Origin: Piliocolobus tephrosceles
Lineage: Eukaryota; Chordata; Mammalia; Primates; Cercopithecidae
Assembly (NCBI RefSeq): GCF_002776525.5
Contig: NC_045453.1
Location: forward strand, 38,338,824 to 38,402,823
DNA: 64,000 nt
Direction: 5' to 3'
The notes beneath the pieces were generated by a model, which was not told the origin of the DNA, made no database searches, and was given only the letters and a program-made list of their open reading frames with translations. Of this stretch, positions 21,838 through 33,174 are shown one piece after another (positions within the stretch are counted from its first letter, which is position 1; each line of letters opens with the position of its first letter). The position numbers were made by a program, and so were the translations under genes.

Positions 21838-22115
21838 CTCGGTCTGTCACCCAGGCTGGAGTGCAGTGGTGCAATCTCGGCTCATTGCAACCTCCACCTC
21901 CAGGGTTCACGTCATTCTCCTGCCTCAGCCTCCCAAGTAGCTGGGATTACAGGCACCTGCCACCATGCCCAGCTAATTTTTTTTTTTTTTGGTATTTTTA
22001 GTAGAGACGGAGGTTCACCCGTTAGCCAGGATGGTCTTGATCTCCTGACCTCGTGATCCGCTCACCTTGGCCTCCCAAAGTGCTGGGATTACAGGCGTGA
22101 GCCACTGCGCCAGGC
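21838..22115 (-). repeat. Alu inserted in an older Alu
   Basis: Starts gagttaagtctcggtctgtc, retains a long internal poly-T and ends gccactgcgccaggctg. With its plus-strand neighbour it forms a near-complete inverted Alu pair. Confidence 0.85.
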
Positions 22116-22254
22116 TGAATTAAACTTTTTGTAGAGGCAGAGTCTCCCTGTGTTACCTAGGCTGGTCTCAACCTCTTGGCCTCAAGTGATCGTCCCAACT
22201 TGGCCTCCCAAAATGCTGAGATTACGGGTGTGAGCCACCCTGCCCAGCCCTCTC

Positions 22255-23040
22255 TTGCTACTTTCAAGATTCTTTGTCTTTTGAAAGTTTGATTATAATG
22301 TGTCTCATTGCGAGTCTCTTTGAGTTCATCTTGTAGTTTGTTGAGCTTCTTTGATGTTTATATTTATGTATTTTATCAAATTCAAGTAGTTTTCAGTTAT
22401 TATTTCTTCAAAGATTCTCTCTGCCCCTTTGTCTTTCTTTTCTTGTTTTGCTTGATGGTGCCCATTAGGTCTCTCAGGCTCCATCCTTTTCTTCGGTCTT
22501 TTTTTCTTTTTGTTCTTCAGACTTAGTCATTTCTGTTGTCCTGTCTTCACGTTTGCTTATTCTTCTGCCTGCTCCAATCTGTCTTTGAATCTCTCAAGTG
22601 AATTTTTCATTTTGGTTTTTACAGTTCTCAGCTCCAGAGTATCTTTTTGGTCTTTTTAGGTTTTCTATTTCTCTATTACTTCCATTTTGTTCATACATTG
22701 TTTCCTTAATCTTCTCCCCATCTTCCTGTAGTTCTTAGAGCATCTTTAAAACTCCTGTTGTAAAGTCTTTGTGTAGTAGATCTTCCATCAAGTCTTTTTC
22801 AGGGACCATTTCTTATTTTTCTTTTTCCTTTCAATGGACCATACTTTTATGTTTCTTTGTATGCCTTGTGATTTGATTGTTTTTGTTGAAAACCAGACAT
22901 TTGAATCTAATAATGTTATAACTCTGTAAATCAGATTCTCCCTCTTCCCCCAGGGTTTGCTGCTTTTGTTACTGTTTTTGTTTTTTTGATTGTTGTAAGT
23001 TGTCGCTGTGCTTAGAATCAACCTGAGGTATAACTTTTCT
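22255..23040. repeat. Old L1-like fragment
   Basis: T-rich sequence with phrases common to old mammalian L1 copies: gtagtttgttgagcttcttt, ttcagttattatttcttcaa and tctctctgcccctttgtctt. Orientation and subfamily are not assigned. No intact ORF. Confidence 0.5.
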
Positions 23041-23048
23041 CAAATCTT

Positions 23049-23344
23049 TTTTTTTTTTTTTTTTAGACGGAGTTTCACTCTGTCGCCCAGGCTGGAGTGC
23101 AGTGGTACGATCTTGACTCACTGCAACCTCCGCCTCCCAGATTCACGCCATTCTCCTGCCTCAGCCTCCCGAATAGCTGGGACTACAGGCACCCGCCACT
23201 ACGCCCGGCTAATTTTTTTGTATTTTTAGTAGAGATGGTGTTTCATCATGTTGGCCAGGATGGTCTCGATCTCCTGACCTCGTGATCCACCCGCCTCAGC
23301 CTCCCAAAGTGCTGGGATTACAGGTGTGAGCCACCGCGCCCGGC
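23049..23344 (-). repeat. AluY
   Basis: Minus-strand AluY with target-site duplication ctcaaatctt on both sides. Confidence 0.93.
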
Positions 23345-23506
23345 CTCAAATCTTTATTGAACCCATGCCTTTCCTTGGACATGCATGGTCACTTTCTAAT
23401 TTTTACCGTATACACAGTTGCTTTTCACTATCCTAGTCTTTAATGTCTGGCTCCTAGAAGGGGGAGAAAAGAAAAACGAATGGAGGTGGGAAAACGGTGC
23501 TAGTCT

Positions 23507-23830
23507 TTATTTCTATTTATTTATTTATTTACTTTTTTTTTCTTTTTGTTTTGAGGCGGGGTCTGGCTCTGTCTGTCGCCCAGGCTGGAGTGCAGCGGCT
23601 GATCTCCGCTCACTGCATGCTCCACCTCCCGGGTTCACGCCATTCTCCTGCCTCGGCCTCCCGAGTAGCTGGGACTACAGGCGCCTGCCACCTCGCCCGG
23701 CTAATTTTTTGTATTTTTTTTTTTAGTAGAGACAGGGTTTCATCATCATCTCGATCTCCTGACCTCATGATCCGTCCGTCTCGGCCTCCCAAAGTGCTGG
23801 GATTACAGGCGTAAGCCACCGCGCAGGGCC
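23507..23830 (-). repeat. AluY, Old World monkey type
   Basis: Ends gccaccgcgcagggcc. Target-site duplication ggtgctag flanks it. A stretch near 23745 is shortened (tcatcatcatctcgat). Confidence 0.92.
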
Positions 23831-24479
23831 GGTGCTAGCCCTGTAAATCCCCTGGAATTCACTTCAGTGGAATGTGGGAGGGTCTTGCAGCCTTTAAGAA
23901 GGTGTGACAAAAATGTCTGCCAGCCTCATCATTTGCGCCTCTGTGATCAAAAACAGCAATCAGCAGTGAGGAGCAGGGTGCTTTTTGCACACTCTGCACC
24001 AGCAATCCGTGTACATGCTACTCCAAGAACATGCACTGTGGCCTGCCACAAAGCTAGGAACAGGGGATGGTTAGCTGTTGCTGTGCTAAGAGGCAAAATG
24101 GACAGCAAATTGCAGTGGATGCTTGTCAAAGCTCCAACCTCAAGTCTTCAGTAGACTCCAGAGTTCCAAAATACTGATGTCAGACAGAGTCTGCCCGTGC
24201 AGTTGTTGTGGAGGTAGGGAGACAAATTCCTGATGTTTCCTACTGTACCATTTTACCTGAATCCAGGAGTTATTGACATTATTTAAAACACATAAATTGT
24301 ATATTCCTGGTACATATGTTCTGAGGACAAAAGAATTGCAAAGAGTTCTTAACCTGTTTTTACTAATCATGTTATTAGTAATAATTTTGTTACTGTTATT
24401 TTGAAACAGTTTTCATATTGAAGAATAGAGCAAAAGGGTAATTGAAATTACCAACAGTTTTCAGAATAAGAGAAAAGGG
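23831..24479. other. Intergenic or GINS1 intron, unassigned
   Basis: About 650 bases of apparently single-copy sequence. I compared it with the expected GINS1 protein and found no exon. Confidence 0.5.
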
Positions 24480-25107
24480 GCTGGGCACAGCAGCTCACAC
24501 TTGTCATCCCAGCACTTGGGGAGGCCGAGCGGGTAGATCGCCTGAGGTCAGGAGTTTGAGACCAGCCTGGCCAACATGGTGAAACCCCATCTCTACTAAA
24601 AATACAAAAATTAGGCTGGGCGCGGTGGCTCAAGCCTGTAATCCCAGCACTTTGGGAGGCCAAGACGGGCGGATCACGAGGTCAGGAGATCAAGACCATC
24701 CTGGCTAACACGGTGAAACGCCGTCTCTACTAAAAAAAATACAAAAAACTAGCTGGGCGTGGTGGCGGGCGCCTGTAGTCCCAGCTACTCCGGAGGCTGA
24801 GGCAGGAGAATGGCGTAAACCTGGGAGGCAGAGCTTGCAGTGAGCTGAGATCCGGCCACTGCACTCCAGCCTGGGCGACAGAGCGAGACTCCGTCTCAAA
24901 AAAAAGAAAAACAAAAACAAAAAAAAACAAAAATTAGCCAGACGTGGTGGCAGGTGCCTGTAATCCCAGCTACTCAGGAGGTTGAGGCAGGAGAATCACT
25001 TGAACCCAGGAGAAGGAGGTTGCAGTGAGCTGAGATGGTGGCATTGCACTCTAGCCTGGGCAGTAAGAGCAAAGCTCCATCTAAAAAAAAAAAAAAAAAA
25101 AAAAAAA
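24480..25107 (+). repeat. Alu split by a nested AluY
   Basis: Host starts ggctgggcacagcagctcac, breaks after aaatacaaaaatta and resumes at about 24930 with caaaaattagccagacgtgg, ending in a long A tail at 25107. Confidence 0.9.
24615..24925 (+). repeat. Nested young AluY
   Basis: Starts ggctgggcgcggtggctcaa, contains GATCCGGCCACTG, and is inserted in the host Alu's middle A-rich linker. Confidence 0.93.
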
Positions 25108-25220
25108 GAAAAGAGATTCAAAGTTGAAAACTTAAGGGAAAATCCTATATTCCTAAATTTGAGTTTGAAACATAAGCAGGAACTCATGAATCATCCCTTC
25201 TTTAAAAAACAAAAAGTAGG

Positions 25221-25518
25221 GGTCAGGTGCAGTGGCTCATGCCTGTAATCCCAGCACTTTGGGAGGCCGAGGTGGGCAGATCACCTGAGGTCGGGAGTTT
25301 GAGACCAGCCTGACCAACATGGAGAAACCCCATCTCTACTAAAAATACAAAATTAGCCAGGCGTGGTGGCACATGCCTGTAATCCCAGCTACTTGGGAGG
25401 CTGAGGCAGGAGAATCACTTGAACCCGGGAGGTAGAGGTTGCTGTGAGCCAAGATTGCGCCATTGCACTCCAACCTGGGCAGCAAGAGCGAAACTCTGTC
25501 TCAAAACAAAAAAAAAAA
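25221..25518 (+). repeat. Alu S
   Basis: Starts gtcaggtgcagtggctcatg and ends in an A tail near 25518. Confidence 0.92.
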
Positions 25519-25892
25519 GTAATGATTAGTTCTGTCCACTGAAAAGGCCTAGAAACAATGACCAAGCCAGTTAGCCATGAGTGTCCAGATTCTATACCTA
25601 AATGCCACTTCCCACTAAAGTAAACCAGGACTCCTGGCACAAAAATAAGTTGATTCCAGGTTCTGAATAAAAAATGTACAAACTGAGCATGAAACATCTT
25701 GTCTTCCCAGAAAGGAAGGAAGGTGTCAAGGACTAAGCGGGGACTGCTGGAAGGATGTTGGGGGCCAATTTGAAGGAGCTCTTGCTAACCAAAAAATGGA
25801 CAATTTTAGCATCAACGTGAATAATAACTGTGGTGAATTGGATTACATCAATTATGTTAGAAGCATGAATGCATAATGACACCAAAGAACAA

Positions 25893-26262
25893 TAATTTTT
25901 TTTTTTTTTTTTTGAGGTAGTATCTGGGTCTGTTGCCCAGGCTGGTGTACAATAGTACAATCTTGGCTCATTTGTTATTTAGAACATGGAATCAACTATT
26001 TTAGTGCAAGGAGTCCTGGTTTACTTTAGGAACCTCCACCTCCCAGGCTCAAGTCATCCTCCCACCTCAGCTCGCACTTCAGCTTCCAGAGTAGCTGTGA
26101 CTACAGGTGCTCACAACCACATCCAGCTAATTTTTGTATTTTTTGTAGAGATGGGATTTCACTATGTTGCCCAGGCTCATGTTGAACTCCTAAGCTCAAG
26201 CAATCCTCTTGCCTCTCCCTCCCAAAGTGCTGGGAATACAGGCATGAGCCACCATGCCTGGC
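25893..26262 (-). repeat. Alu interrupted by an inverted local insertion
   Basis: Minus-strand Alu from poly-T to gccaccatgcctggcc. About 61 foreign bases at 25969-26029 separate atcttggct from gaacctccacctcccagg, where an intact Alu has only a few bases. The insert is an inverted copy of 25616-25678. Confidence 0.85.
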
Positions 26263-26778
26263 CAATAAAATTTTTAAAAAATAAAACATTTTTGAGGTTT
26301 CCTTGGAGAATGTGAGGGATCCAACTCATGTGAAAGGTGGCAAGTTAGAGAATGGAATCAAAGCATTCATTGCCTTTACTATACAAACTCTATCTTAACG
26401 TGGCCCAATAGTTTACAAAGGAAATTTCTTTTTATAGAAGAATTCCAGCTAACAAATGTAGTAGGAATATAAGAATTAGATTAATGCTTGTAACCCTTTA
26501 TTTACTAAAACCTTTCAGTGGATAATGGAGATCTTTATAATGCGTAAGTATGGATGACACTTGGGCCTACTGATTAACCTCAATATCCAAAAAGAGACAG
26601 CTAGGCACTTTATGTTTTATGGGGTCTTGTAATAGAAAGTACATAACACCATTTGCCACAGAGTCACCTTATCTGATATAGACCTAACTTCCATTTTATA
26701 GGAAACGCAGGGACAAAGGAACATGTTAAATGACCCCAAAGAAATCCACAACAAAATCTTGATTGTGAAAACTTGTAC
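26263..26778. other. Unassigned, no gene seen
   Basis: AT-rich sequence without recognisable coding similarity. Confidence 0.5.
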
Positions 26779-26875
26779 TGACCCTGTGCAGTGACTCATG
26801 CCTATAATCCCAACACTTTGGGAGGCCAAGGCAGGAATATTGCTTGAGACCAGGTGTTCAAGGCTGCAGTGACAA
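26779..26875 (+). repeat. Partial Alu
   Basis: Left-arm text (ctgtgcagtgactcatgcct to ggtgttcaaggctgcagtga) with a deleted middle. Confidence 0.75.
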
Positions 26876-27104
26876 ACTACTCACCCAATTTTTTCAACAA
26901 ATAAAATGCCAAGAGGAAGGAAAAAATAAAGAGGAAGTGAAACCTATAGATTAAAAAAGACTTACAAGACATTAAAAAAAAAAAAGTGATGTGTGGCTTT
27001 GTTGGATTCTGATTTTAACGTGGAAACCTTAAAAAAATTCATGAGACAAGTGGGAAATTTGGGTACTAACTAGATAGTTCATGATATTAAAAATTATTAA
27101 ATAA

Positions 27105-27404
27105 GGCTGGGCACGGTGGCTCATGCCTGTAATCCCAGCACTTTGGGAGGCTGCAGGTGGATCATTTGAGGTCAGGATTTGAGACCAGCCTGGCCAACAT
27201 GGTAAAACCCTGTCTCTACTAAAAATATGAAAAAATTAGCTGGGCATGGTGGCGCACTCCTGTAATCCCAGCTACTAGGGAGGCTGAGGCAGGAGAATTG
27301 CTTGAACCTGGAAAGCGGAGGTTCCAGTGAGCCAAGATCACACCACTGCACTCTAGCCTGGGTGACAGAGTGAAACTCTGTCTCAAAAGTAAATAAATAA
27401 ATAA
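27105..27404 (+). repeat. Alu S
   Basis: Starts ggctgggcacggtggctcat and ends in an AAAT tail. Confidence 0.9.
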
Positions 27405-27441
27405 ATGCCAGTACTCTCTCATTTTAATAATTTTTATTTAT

Positions 27442-27690
27442 TTATTTGAGATGGAGTCTCATTCTGTCACCCAGGCTGGAGTGCACTGGTGTGATCTCGC
27501 TCATTGCAACCTCAGCCTCCTGAGTAGCTGGGATTACAGGCACGCACCACCACACCCAGCTAAATTTTGTGTTTTTAGTAGAGGCAGGGTTTCACCATGT
27601 TGACCAGGCTGGCCTTCAATTCCTGACTTCGGGTGATCCACCTGCCTCAGCCTCCCCAAATGCTGGGATTACAGTCATGAGCTGCCATGT
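27442..27690 (-). repeat. Alu with internal deletion
   Basis: Starts ttgagatggagtctcattct; about 30 bases are missing between gcaacctcagcctcc and tgagtagctggg. Confidence 0.85.
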
Positions 27691-27925
27691 ACAGTCAGTT
27701 TTGGGATTTTAAAAAATTATCTGGTTTTATAGAAGTAGACAGTAGAATATTTACAGATAAGGTGAAATGATATCTAAGATTTGCTTCAGAATAACCCACA
27801 AGTGGGTGAGGGGAACAAACTTGGCCATGTGTTGATGTCAGTTGATGGGGACATGGAATAGTCTTTTTACTTTTGAACATGTTTGAGATTTTCCAAAATA
27901 AAAGTGTATTTAGTGAAGCCAATGC

Positions 27926-28226
27926 GGCCAGGCGTGATGGCTCATGCCTGTAATCCCAGCACTTTGGGAAGCGGGGGCAGGCCGATCATTTAAGGTCAGG
28001 AGTTCGAAACCAGCCTGGCCACCATGGTGAAACCCCGTCTCTACTAAAAATTTAAAAATTAACCGGGCATGGTGGTGAGCACCTGTAATCCCAGCAACCC
28101 AGGAGACTGAGGCAGGAGAATTGCTTGAGCCTGGGAGGCAGAGGTTGCAGTGCGTGGAGATCACACCACTGCACTCTGGCCTGGGCAACAGAGCAAGACT
28201 CCGTCTCAAAAAAAAAAAAAAAAAAG
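27926..28226 (+). repeat. Alu S
   Basis: Starts ggccaggcgtgatggctcat and ends in an A tail near 28226. Confidence 0.9.
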
Positions 28227-28279
28227 CAAATTCGAAGGGCTTGGGGGATTTTTCTGGAGTGATAGTTCTCATATTTATT

Positions 28280-28611
28280 TATTTTTTATTTTTTTATTTT
28301 TATTTATTTATTTTTTTTGAGATGGAGTCTTGCTCTGTCACCTGGGCTGGAGTGCAGTGGCCAGATCTCAGCTCACTGCAAGCTCCGCCTCCCGATTTAT
28401 GCCATTCTCCTGCCTCAGCCTTCCGAGTAGCTGGGACTATAGGCGCCCGCCACCTCGCCCGGCTAGTTTTTTTTTTTTTTTTGTATTTTTTAGTGGAGAC
28501 AGGGTTTCACCGTGTTAGCCAGGATGGTCTCGATCTCCTGACCTCATGATCATTCGCCCGTCTCGGCCTCCCAAAGTGCTGGGATTACAGGCTTGAGCCA
28601 CCGCGCCCGGC
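28280..28611 (-). repeat. Young AluY, Old World monkey type
   Basis: Contains gccagatctcagctcactgc and a long internal poly-T; target-site duplication tctcatattta on both sides. Confidence 0.92.
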
Positions 28612-29432
28612 TATTTCTCATATTTAGTTAAAATACTTTGAGTGCTTTGGTAAAGTTCTGGAGGGATGGTAGGACATGATAAAATTATCTGGAAAAGTAG
28701 AAGGCATGGTTGTTGCTGGCATTGACTCTCCTGGCGACGGTAGCAGTTCATCGCTAGTACTCGTGAGAATAACCTTCAGTCTGAATTCTCCTAGAAGAGG
28801 AAAAGTGCCCCCTTACTTCCTGTGGCAGCACTTAGTGCTGTAGCAGGTCTGTAACCTGTACCTGGGAACACCTTTCCAGTTGCAGAGGTGGATATCAGAA
28901 GGCTGCCACTCCTGAATCCTGTCACGTGAGGTGGCATCTGCTCCTCCATGGTGTACTTCTAAGTATTCCTGGGAAATCATCTGAATTTTGAATGGGATTG
29001 GAAGAATTGCTTCCAAAAACAAATACTGCAGACTTTCTTGTGTCCCATTCTCAGATATTGATATTTTATGGGAGGGATCTATAAGAGGCAGGTTGGAGCA
29101 GATCTAAAGCATTCCTTGTGGATAGATATTTCACCTGCTTAATTTTTCAAGATTTCAGAGGGGAAGGAGACAACATCGTTGTCTTCCTTCATCGCCTTGC
29201 TCTCAGCACTGACATTTATTTACTAGCAGAGATTTTGCGATTCTTCTTCCTCCCTGTCAAAACTGGACACTTGAAACTATTAGAATACCACAGTAGTAGT
29301 ACTAGGCCTAAGTACACAGAGAGGAAACACAAAGTCCTTACTGTCTGTGTATTTGTATAATGCCGATTTATTTTTTGGTCACTGCATATTAAAAACTAAT
29401 GTAGATAAAATATCTCACGTTTTTTCTTTCAG
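28612..29432 (+). other. GINS1 intron 5, 3' part
   Basis: About 820 bases without recognised repeats. It ends in a strong polypyrimidine tract and AG (tttttctttcag) in front of GINS1 exon 6. Confidence 0.7.
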
Positions 29433-29507
29433 GTCCGATGTCTAAAAGACTATGGAGAATTTGAAGTTGATGATGGCACTTCAGTCCTTTTAAAAAAAAA
29501 TAGCCAG
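29433..29507 (+). CDS. GINS1: GINS1 exon 6 (PSF1 subunit of GINS)
   Basis: This 75-bp exon encodes 25 whole codons, VRCLKDYGEFEVDDG followed by TSVLLKKNSQ, matching human GINS1 (PSF1) residues of about 150-174 as I remember the protein. GINS1 is one of four subunits of the GINS complex, which joins CDC45 and MCM2-7 in the CMG helicase that unwinds DNA at replication forks. The encoded piece belongs to the small C-terminal B domain, which contacts other helicase parts. The acceptor tttctttcag and donor gtattt are intact and the exon is phase 0 at both ends, so skipping it would keep the frame. A run of nine A spans the two lysine codons. Exons 1-5 are not visible anywhere to the left in this window. 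Confidence 0.95.
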
Positions 29508-29937
29508 GTATTTCTTATCTTCAGATACTTTAAATCTTATGAGTGCTGAATGGTAGAAAAGTTGGAATAGCAAAATAAATATCAATTTGTGATGATCGTT
29601 TATATCTTAGGCATTATCTTTAGTATAATACACCCTGTTCTGTACTTTTTCTGAATATTAAGACTGGAAGCAAATGTTGCATATATTAAGAAACGATTAA
29701 TTCATTTAGTAAGATATTGCTTATATTTAAAGTTCCTAAGCAGTTTTTTTACCTTACACTTTGCCTTATAAATCCTAGTTCTTTAGCAAGACAATAGTGA
29801 TACAGATTTTTCTATTTTCAAAAAAAGAATTTTCAAGTATTTGCTATGTAAACATAACAATTTAATAGAGGAAGATTAAAATTGTAAAGTTGTAGCTTAA
29901 GCTAAATTTGTCCTTATAAGGAATCTCTCCTCTCTCT

Positions 29938-29956
29938 ATATATATCTATCTGTCTG

Positions 29957-30003
<47 letters not shown>

Positions 30004-30013
30004 NNNNNNNNNN

Positions 30014-30066
<53 letters not shown>
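29938..30066. repeat. TCTA microsatellite with a 10-N gap
   Basis: Tandem TCTA/TATC units run from about 29938 to 30066, with some TCTG units near the left end. Ten Ns at 30004-30013 show the assembler could not fix the copy number. Confidence 0.95.
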
Positions 30067-30196
30067 TTTTAAAGAAAATAGAGATGGCGTCTTGCTGTGT
30101 TGACCATGCTAGTCTTGAACTCCTGGGCTCAAGCAATCCACCCACCTTGGCATCCTAATGTGCTAGGATTACAGATGTGAACCACCATGCCCAAAG
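30067..30196 (-). repeat. Partial Alu
   Basis: Right-end half of a minus-strand Alu from tagagatggcgtcttgctgt to accaccatgcccaaag, next to the microsatellite. Confidence 0.8.
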
Positions 30197-30274
30197 TAAT
30201 CCCAGTATATTAATTATTTCCCTAGAAATCTTCAGATTCACATTAGATGAATTCACATTAGCTAAATTATTACG

Positions 30275-30583
30275 TTTATTTATTTATTTATTTTTGAGAC
30301 GGAGTCTTGCTCTCTTGCCCAGGCTGGAGTGCAGTGGCACAATCTCCACTCACTGCAAGCTCCGCCTTCTGGGTTCACGCCATTCTTCTGCCTCAGCCTC
30401 CCAAGTAGCTGGGACTACAGGCGCCCACCACCACTCCCGGCTAATTTTTTTTTTTTTTTGTATTTTTGGCAGAGATGGGGTTTCACTGTGTTAGCCAGGA
30501 TGATCTTGATCTCCTGACCTTGTGATCTGCCTGCCTCTGCCTCCCAAAGTGCTGGGATTACAGCCGTGAGCCACCACGCCTGA
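30275..30583 (-). repeat. AluY
   Basis: TTTA-rich tail then tttttgagacggagtcttgc, ending gccaccacgcctgatc. Confidence 0.9.
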
Positions 30584-30592
30584 TCTATTATT

Positions 30593-30885
30593 ATTTTTTT
30601 GAGGCAGGATCTGGCTGTGTTCACCAGGCTGGAGTGCAGTGGCGCAATCTCTGTTCATTGCAACCTCTGCCTCCTGGGCTCAAGTGATCCCCCGCCCTCA
30701 GCCTCCCAAGTAGCTGGACCACAGGTGTGCACCACCACACCCATTTAATTTTTGTATTTTTTTGTAAAGATGGAGTTTCACCAGTTGGCCAGGCTGGTCT
30801 TGAACTACTGAGCTCAAGCAATCCACCCACCTCAGCCTCCCAAAGTGCTGGGATTACAGGTGTAAGCCACTGTGCCTGACCACTA
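30593..30885 (-). repeat. Alu S/J
   Basis: Starts tttttttgaggcaggatctg and ends gccactgtgcctgacc; in tandem with the preceding Alu. Confidence 0.88.
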
Positions 30886-31455
30886 AATTTTTTATCCTAT
30901 CCCAATTTTCTGAAGTCGTGAAGAGGAAAAATGACCTAATAAAAGCTGTTCTTTTTCTTTCCTTGCCTGCCATCTTGGGGTCAGCCATTTAGGATCTGAT
31001 GACCCTAAGGATTTGGTGTTCACTTTGTTCATGGCAGGGAGCAAAAGAATGTTTCAGGTCATGTGGTTCTTGAGCTTATTTTCCTAACAGGGTGAGTTGA
31101 TCTGTTATTTTACTAATACCCTTGGAGCTTTAAAACTGTTTTACTAATAGTTGACTAAAATTATTTTACTAATACCCTTGGAGCTTCTAAAACAAAGGTT
31201 GAATATTTTTTAAAAAGATTTTGAGGGTTCTCTAAAGTCTTTGGTTGTTAAGGCAAGAATTTCTGTCCCAATATTCTCTTAGGACACTAATGAATTGAAA
31301 GCAGATAATGAATTAATGCTCTGATAAGCAGCTATATTTCTGGAGGGCCCAGGAGGAAGCTCTGGTTCACAAGAACAAGAAAAAAGCCATCCTCATAAAG
31401 CAAGCTATGTGAAATGTCCCTTCATCCCAAATGCTGTCCTGTGGTTGAATTTTTT

Positions 31456-31758
31456 TTTTTTTTTTTTTTTTTGAGACAAAGTCTCACTCTTGTCCTCCAG
31501 GCTGGAGTACAATGGTGCAATCTTGGCTCACTGCAACCTCTACCTCCTGGGTTCAAGCGGTTCTCCTGCCTCAGCCTCTCAAGTAGTTGGGATTACAGGC
31601 TCCTGCCACCATGCCTGGCTAATTTTTGTAGTTTTTTTAGTAGAGGTGGGATTTCACCATGTTGGCCAGGCTGGTTTCAAATTCCTGACCTCAGGTGATC
31701 CGCCCACCTCGGCCTCCCAAAGTGCTGGGATTACAGGTGTGAGCCACCGCGCCTGGCC
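31456..31758 (-). repeat. Alu S
   Basis: Starts in poly-T then gagacaaagtctcactctt; target-site duplication tggttgaatttttt on both sides. Confidence 0.93.
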
Positions 31759-31984
31759 TGGTGGTTGAATTTTTTAAGTCTGTTTCTCAGCTATGACCCT
31801 ACCCTCAATTATAAAAATGGAGGCATTAAAAAGAAACAATATCAGCCACAGTTGATGGTTGGTATTAGGGGCTTCTAATGTTCAACCACATCTGAATTTT
31901 CTGTAGAATCTGGTGTAGATCATTCACATACTCTAAAGAATTAGTAGGAAACATTTTATATGTGTGTGTATATATATATGTATT

Positions 31985-32276
31985 CTTTTTTTTGAGATGG
32001 AGTTTCCCTCTGTCACCCAGGCTAGAGTGCAGTGGCACAATCTTGGCTCACTGCAACCTCTGCCTCCTGTGTTCAAGCGATTCTCCTGCCTCAGCCTCCT
32101 GATTAGCTGGGATTACAGGCGCATGTCACCATGCCTGGCTAATTTTTGTATTTTTTTTTTAGTAGAGGTGGGGTTTCACCATGTTGTTCAGGCTGGTCTC
32201 AAACTCCTGACCTCGTGATCCACCTGCCTCGGCCTCCCAAAGTGCTGGGATTACAAGCGTGAGCCACCGTGCCTGG
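31985..32276 (-). repeat. Alu S
   Basis: Starts ttttttgagatggagtttcc and ends gccaccgtgcctggct; flanks share ggaaacatttt. Confidence 0.92.
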
Positions 32277-33174
32277 CTGGGAAACATTTTCTAATATACA
32301 TTCTTTTATATTTGTCACTATGGCAAGCACTGTTTATTTTTATCCAGAAATCAATACTCTCCGTCTGTTTTAATACCAGCATTAGTATCGATATTAAATG
32401 AACAACTCAGTTATTTTGTTTTTGTTGTGGTTTTTTTTATATTTTTCTTGGCTCATGTATCTTCAAGATTGGTTTAGAAGAATTTAGTTATGGATCTCTT
32501 GTAAGGCCTTTGAGTTTGTGAGGCAGGACCTTCACGTGCACATAGCTACCGAGGTTACATTTTGCTTCCTTGAGTCTTCCTTTGAGATTTTTTTGACCAC
32601 CTATGAATCGGAAAGCCTTCCTGCCTTGCTTCCTCAGCTTCCCTCCTCCAGGGCAGTCGATGTTTTCTGTAAGTCCTTGTATTTGAGAGGGAAGGAGACA
32701 TCTTTCCACTTGCCCCTGGTTCCCTTAGAGCAAGAGCGATGTCCTCTTAGGAAGACATGGGACAAGCAATACCTGGGTGCTGGCATCTTCCCACGTACCA
32801 TGTGAATAGCACCCGCACTGTGGGTCATGAATACTTTTCATCCTTGAGAAATACAGGAGGAAAGTTGTCACTTGTTATTAGAAGAATGTTCAGACTCTGA
32901 AATCCTAGAATAGGTTTTATGGAGAAATGAGCCTTTCATGGGTCTTCCTGATAGGCTGTTGGGCCAGTGATAATCCAAATCACACCTATCTGGATTTCTC
33001 TGTGCATAAATTTAAAAAATACAAACACTAAGGACAATACCTACTAGATTCAGAAGTCTTAGTTGAATTGAACTTAAGCAAACTGAATTCATTTGTAAAA
33101 GTCAGAATTCCATACAACTCTAAATAGCATCAATTTCAGTGTGATTAAAACAGCAAATATAGTTAAGTTTAACT

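Larger units (their letters stand above)
21347..22250 (-). repeat. Old Alu split by two younger Alus
   Basis: The host starts at ttttttagagacagggtctc, breaks at gctaatttttaaacttttt (about 21514) and resumes near 22120 with aaactttttgtagaggcaga, ending gccaccctgcccagcc. Two Alus in opposite orientations fill the break. Confidence 0.8.
26970..27910 (+). repeat. Ancient repeat split by two Alus
   Basis: Pieces at 26970-27100, 27405-27440 and 27695-27910 together read like one old interspersed element (gtgtggctttgttggattct, atgagacaagtgggaaattt, atttacagataaggtgaaat, ttttccaaaataaaagt). The element type is not assigned. Confidence 0.5.

Noticed and set aside
28612..29432. Candidate location for GINS1 exon 5
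   Set aside because: Compared with the expected residues MRSLGGDEG and SLYIE, no frame in this stretch encodes them.
29938..30066. Regularly repeated array that could be mistaken for CRISPR repeats
   Set aside because: It is a 4-bp tandem microsatellite with no spacers, in a primate intron.
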